16,552 nucleotides of DNA. Source: CAYPZL01 sp964415045 (GTDB taxonomy: Bacteria > Planctomycetota > Phycisphaerae > Sedimentisphaerales > Anaerobacaceae). Positions 13,590 through 16,552 of this stretch are shown piece by piece. The position numbers and the translations under genes were made by a program. The stretch covers positions 1-16,552 of the forward strand of contig CAYPZL010000128.1 of NCBI GenBank assembly GCA_964415045.1, in the 5' to 3' direction. Position 1 is the first letter of the stretch; every line of letters starts with the position of its first letter. Under the pieces are notes generated by a model, which worked only from the letters and a program-made list of their open reading frames with translations, did not search any database and was not told the DNA's origin.

Positions 13590-15035
13590 TTACCGGCCGG
13601 TGCGGAGAATTTCCAGCAGCGCTGGTGGAATTTGCGTCACGCAGAGATAGCCGAAGAACGCGAACGTTGCGAGCAGCCCGGCCGCGAAGATCCAACTCGG
13701 CCGCAATACCGCGTACGCTTCCTTCGACAGCATTCTCGGCATCACGAAGTACAGACCGATCCCCACGCAGGCGGCCTGTAGGGCGATCAGCAGCACGCCC
13801 TCGAGAATCGACGAGATCTTCAGCAGGAAAATCGGCTGCCGGCCCAGCACGAAGACGATCAGCATGCTCGTTACGAAGAACAGCACCAGGAAGATGCGAA
13901 ACTGGTTCTTCCAGGCGAGCTTCTTGTTGAATCCCGGGATGCAGAGACGGCACGAATCCGCGAGCAGCCTTGGCCACCCGGCCAGTTGTCCGCACAACGT
14001 CGAGATCATGGCCACCGCGCCGGAGAGCTTGAAGAGGAAGCCGCCGAACGTGTCCCACCGGCGGGCAAAGACCTGGGACAATACATCGGCCATGTCGGCA
14101 TTTTCCGGGGCCAGTCGCTCGGCGCCCAGGATGCCCGCGCCGGCGATGAGGAAGCCCGCCGTGACGACCACACCGAGCACCATCGCGAAGGTCGAATCCA
14201 CGTAGAGCGTGCGGCACCAGCCCTTGATGCGCTGCGCGGTCTCGCGGGGCATGGTCTTCAAGCTCTTGACATCGGCCGAACGGCCATAGCCTCGACCGGC
14301 GGTGGCGCCGTACCCGGCACCGATGACCCAGTAGGTATACCAGACCTGCGAGGCGAAGCCGCCCGCTCCCCAGCCGAGGACGGGCAGGATTTCCTGCCAC
14401 GTGCTCGTCGATATGCTCTCTTTGGCGGAGGCCCATTCGGGCACCGCCGGCAGCTTGAAGGTCAGTCCCGCCGCCAGCTCGGCAAAACTCGGGAAGACGC
14501 GGGCCGCGATGTAGAGCGCCCCGATCACGACGATGAGCACGAAGAAGCTCATGACGATCTTGAGCACGTCGAAGGCGCCCGACCACGCCACCGCCACCGC
14601 GAAAAAGGCCGCGAACCAGCCGCAGTAGCTCAGATGGACACACGGGACAAGACTGTGCAGGAACTGTCCCGCCGACGTTGCCAGCGAGCCGATGGACATA
14701 ACGGCGCAGACGAGCTGCACGAGAAGCACGATCCAGACGGCCCAGTGACGCGGGCCCGGAATGCGGTCGAACATGTCGATCATCCCCTCGCCCGTGCAGA
14801 CCGTGTAGCGAGCGCCCGCCACGCCGATCCAGAACTTCAGGAACACCCCCATGACCACCGCCCACAGCACGGCCGTGCCGAGGATGGCGCCGGTGCGCGT
14901 GGCCAGGATGACTTCGCCCGAGCCGATGTATTCGGCCGCCCAGACCATACTCGGACCGACCAGAAGCAGGATCGCCAGCCCCTTGGGGGGCACAGGAATG
15001 TTCATCACGTTGGCTTGCTTGTCGCTTTGCGCCAT
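13590..15035 (-). CDS. Nramp-like membrane transporter lacking the canonical metal-binding motif
   Basis: Polytopic inner-membrane protein of 481 residues with eleven or so hydrophobic segments. The first helix (LLLVGPSMVWAAEYIGSGE), the GAILG stretch and the later YTVCTGEGMIDM block match the Nramp (SLC11) topology. However, the DPGN metal-binding motif of helix 1 is GSGE (38-41), and the Met-Pro-His type motif expected in helix 6 reads WGAGGFASQVWYT (about 222-234). Transport of Mn or Fe is therefore doubtful; the true substrate is unknown. ATG 15035 is the best start, with only a weak GGAC/AGG upstream; ATG 15005 and a start near 15134 are possible. It is the first gene of the cluster with the GntP permease and two dehydrogenases, and diverges from the GH172 gene across 233 bases. 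Confidence 0.8.
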   Translation of the reverse strand: MAQSDKQANVMNIPVPPKGLAILLLVGPSMVWAAEYIGSGEVILATRTGAILGTAVLWAVVMGVFLKFWIGVAGARYTVCTGEGMIDMFDRIPGPRHWAVWIVLLVQLVCAVMSIGSLATSAGQFLHSLVPCVHLSYCGWFAAFFAVAVAWSGAFDVLKIVMSFFVLIVVIGALYIAARVFPSFAELAAGLTFKLPAVPEWASAKESISTSTWQEILPVLGWGAGGFASQVWYTYWVIGAGYGATAGRGYGRSADVKSLKTMPRETAQRIKGWCRTLYVDSTFAMVLGVVVTAGFLIAGAGILGAERLAPENADMADVLSQVFARRWDTFGGFLFKLSGAVAMISTLCGQLAGWPRLLADSCRLCIPGFNKKLAWKNQFRIFLVLFFVTSMLIVFVLGRQPIFLLKISSILEGVLLIALQAACVGIGLYFVMPRMLSKEAYAVLRPSWIFAAGLLATFAFFGYLCVTQIPPALLEILRTGR

Positions 15036-15136
15036 ACCTGCGTCCGTGCGGAACCTGTTTCTGTACCGGGCCTCTGATGACGGACGACAGACTACCGGCC
15101 GGCCGGCGGAGTGTCCATAGAATTTCGACAGCAAGA

Positions 15137-15166
15137 TTGCCCACCACGGGAGCCGTCCGGTATAAT
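15137..15166 (+). promoter_or_regulatory. Sigma70-type promoter of the DUF2961 gene
   Basis: A perfect TATAAT (15161-15166) stands 18 bases after TTGCCC (15137-15142, 4 of 6). The predicted transcript starts near 15173 and has a leader of about 95 bases before the ATG at 15269. Confidence 0.6.
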
Positions 15167-15268
15167 GCGGCTTTCAGTGACGTCTGCGTTCGTTCAACGG
15201 GGCGACCGGATCGCAGGGCCGGCGCGGACGCATCCAATCGCGAACTGGTTTGAAAGGAGGTAACCAAG

Positions 15269-16462
15269 ATGCGAAGACACGTCTTTCTTCTGTCGGCTTT
15301 GGTGTCATTGACTTTCGCCTCGTGCGGATTTGCTTCGGTGGGGCACGGCAGCGATCTGTTCGGGCTGGCCCGCATCCAAAGCAGCGTGCAGAGCAAGCGG
15401 GTGAGCAGCTTCGACCGTTCCGGCGGGAACAACGACCGCTTCGAGCACATCAAGGACGGGCAGACCCGCGAGCTGTTCAACGTCAAGGGGGCCGGGATCA
15501 TCAACCACATCTGGATCACGATCGCGCCGCCGCCGGAGCGTTTGAACCGCAACGACATCATCCTGCGCATGTACTGGGACGGAAAACTCTTTCCCTCGGT
15601 GGAGTCGCCCATCGGCCCGTTCTTCGGCCAGGGATGGAACGAGAGCTATCCGTTCGTCAGCCTGCCGCTGGCGGTCGGTCCCGTCGAGGGCCGGGCGCTG
15701 GTGTCCTACTTCACCATGCCGTTTGCAAAAGGGGCGCGCATCGAGATCGAGAACCAGACGGGCCGGGAGATCGCGGCGTTCTACTATTACGTGGATTACG
15801 TCGAGGTCGACGAGCTGCCCGCCGATATGGGCCGCTTCTGCGCGTGGTACAACCACGAGTTGACCGAGGCGCTGCCCGACGGCGAGAACGAGTGGTCGGT
15901 GCTCGGCCCGCAGGGCAAGAATCCCAAGGGCGAGAGAAACTATCTGATCGCCGATATCAAGGGCAAGGGGCATTACGTCGGCGTCAACTACTACGTGCAT
16001 TGCCCCACCCCGATCTGGTACGGCGAGGGCGACGATATGATCTTCATCGACGGGGACAAGAAGCCGACGCTGCATGGGACCGGGACCGAGGACTACTTCA
16101 ACACGTCGTGGTGTCCCAAGACCCCCTACACGCATCCATACTTCGGCTACGCCCGTGTCAACGACGACGTGGGCTGGCTGGGCCGGACCCATGTGTACCG
16201 CTTCCACATCAGCGACCCGATCTACTTCGACAAGTCACTGAAGTTCACCATCGAGCACGGGCACAACAACAACCTGACGCTGGACCTGGCCAGCGTGGCG
16301 TATTGGTACCAGGCGCCTCCCCTGACGAAGCTGCCTCCGATTCCGAACAAGGAAGCTCGCAAGCCCAGGCCGTTCATCGGCGTGACCGATATGCACCGCT
16401 GGCGCCACGAGTGGCGCCAAAAGCACGGCGGCGACGACCAGCTCTGGGGCAACGAGCGGTAA
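15269..16462 (+). CDS. Secreted DUF2961 protein (GH172-type glycoside hydrolase)
   Basis: The 397-residue product carries a signal peptide with cleavage near FAS/VGH (about residue 23). Cys19 lies in FASC, an imperfect lipobox, so lipid attachment is possible. The DUF2961 blocks are clear: GGNNDRFEHIKDGQTRELF (52-70), VKGAGIINHIWITI, IGPFFGQGWNESYPFVSLPL, YYVDYVEVDEL, and GTGTEDYF with Glu274 as a candidate catalytic acid. DUF2961 is the basis of family GH172, whose known members act on alpha-D-fructofuranosides and D-arabinofuranosides through a beta-jelly-roll oligomer. The substrate of this protein is not known. The start is certain: AAAGGAGG (15253-15260) is eight bases before the ATG. 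It is transcribed alone, divergently from the Nramp-like cluster. The C-terminal tail after VTDMHRW is basic and hydrophilic. Confidence 0.92.
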   Translation: MRRHVFLLSALVSLTFASCGFASVGHGSDLFGLARIQSSVQSKRVSSFDRSGGNNDRFEHIKDGQTRELFNVKGAGIINHIWITIAPPPERLNRNDIILRMYWDGKLFPSVESPIGPFFGQGWNESYPFVSLPLAVGPVEGRALVSYFTMPFAKGARIEIENQTGREIAAFYYYVDYVEVDELPADMGRFCAWYNHELTEALPDGENEWSVLGPQGKNPKGERNYLIADIKGKGHYVGVNYYVHCPTPIWYGEGDDMIFIDGDKKPTLHGTGTEDYFNTSWCPKTPYTHPYFGYARVNDDVGWLGRTHVYRFHISDPIYFDKSLKFTIEHGHNNNLTLDLASVAYWYQAPPLTKLPPIPNKEARKPRPFIGVTDMHRWRHEWRQKHGGDDQLWGNER

Positions 16463-16504
16463 CGCTTGACGCAGAAGAGATGCAGGTGTGATTCGTACGT
16501 AGAG

Positions 16505-16526
16505 TTTTGCAAAATGGAGATTAGGC
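16505..16526. repeat. Right copy of the 22-base inverted repeat
   Basis: Exact reverse complement of positions 1-22, starting 42 bases after the stop of the DUF2961 gene. The palindrome TTTTGCAAAA (16505-16514) faces inwards and the tail ending TTAGGC faces outwards, as in the left copy. The remaining 26 bases to the window end show no identifiable feature. Confidence 0.85.
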
Positions 16527-16552
16527 TTATATTCTTCAAGGAAATCGTTGGT

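Noticed and set aside
1..16526. The whole window as a composite transposon bounded by terminal inverted repeats
   Set aside because: There is no transposase, integrase or resolvase inside, the repeats are short, and target-site duplications cannot be examined because the left copy starts at base 1.

Overview
The window looks like part of a GC-rich bacterial genome, most likely a Planctomycetota member (Phycisphaerae/Sedimentisphaerales-like). This is an inference from gene content: secreted beta-helix and GH29 glycosidases, an FG-GAP/DUF1080 fusion, a DUF2961 (GH172) protein, a small EHP-repeat lipoprotein, an Nramp-like carrier without its metal motif, and Shine-Dalgarno-led genes with some TTG starts. 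No marker gene (16S, ribosomal protein) is present to settle the taxonomy.

Layout. Positions 46-6211 (+) hold three exported carbohydrate-active proteins: a beta-helix protein with a C-terminal carbohydrate-binding-like domain, a GH29 alpha-L-fucosidase 14 bases downstream, and, after a strongly structured 161-base gap, a seven-bladed FG-GAP propeller fused to a DUF1080 (3-keto-disaccharide hydrolase) domain. Positions 6212-7031 are sparse, with one small hypothetical gene and a dispersed-type palindromic repeat (6892-7002). Positions 7032-8636 (-) encode a tiny lipoprotein followed by a membrane-anchored transglutaminase-like protein. A CAU-anticodon tRNA with its own promoter lies at 8978-9049 (-), and a multi-pass membrane protein at 9180-10004 (-). 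Positions 10150-15035 (-) form a four-gene cluster transcribed in the order Nramp-like transporter, GntP permease, zinc alcohol dehydrogenase, SDR dehydrogenase. Divergently, 15269-16462 (+) encodes a secreted DUF2961/GH172 protein behind a good sigma70-type promoter.

How the genes may work together: the exported enzymes would release fucose and other sugars from complex glycans outside the cytoplasm. The GntP + Zn-dehydrogenase + SDR set resembles the E. coli L-idonate module (IdnT, IdnD, IdnO) and would import and interconvert a sugar acid. No kinase, sulfatase, SusC/SusD pair or regulator is visible, so the pathway is incomplete here.

The most unusual structures are (1) a perfect 22-base inverted repeat placed at both ends of the window, (2) mutually exclusive RNA pairings in the leader of the FG-GAP/DUF1080 gene, (3) loss of the canonical Nramp metal-binding motif, and (4) an SDR with Arg in place of the catalytic Lys. 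I found no transposase, CRISPR array, phage gene or defence system.
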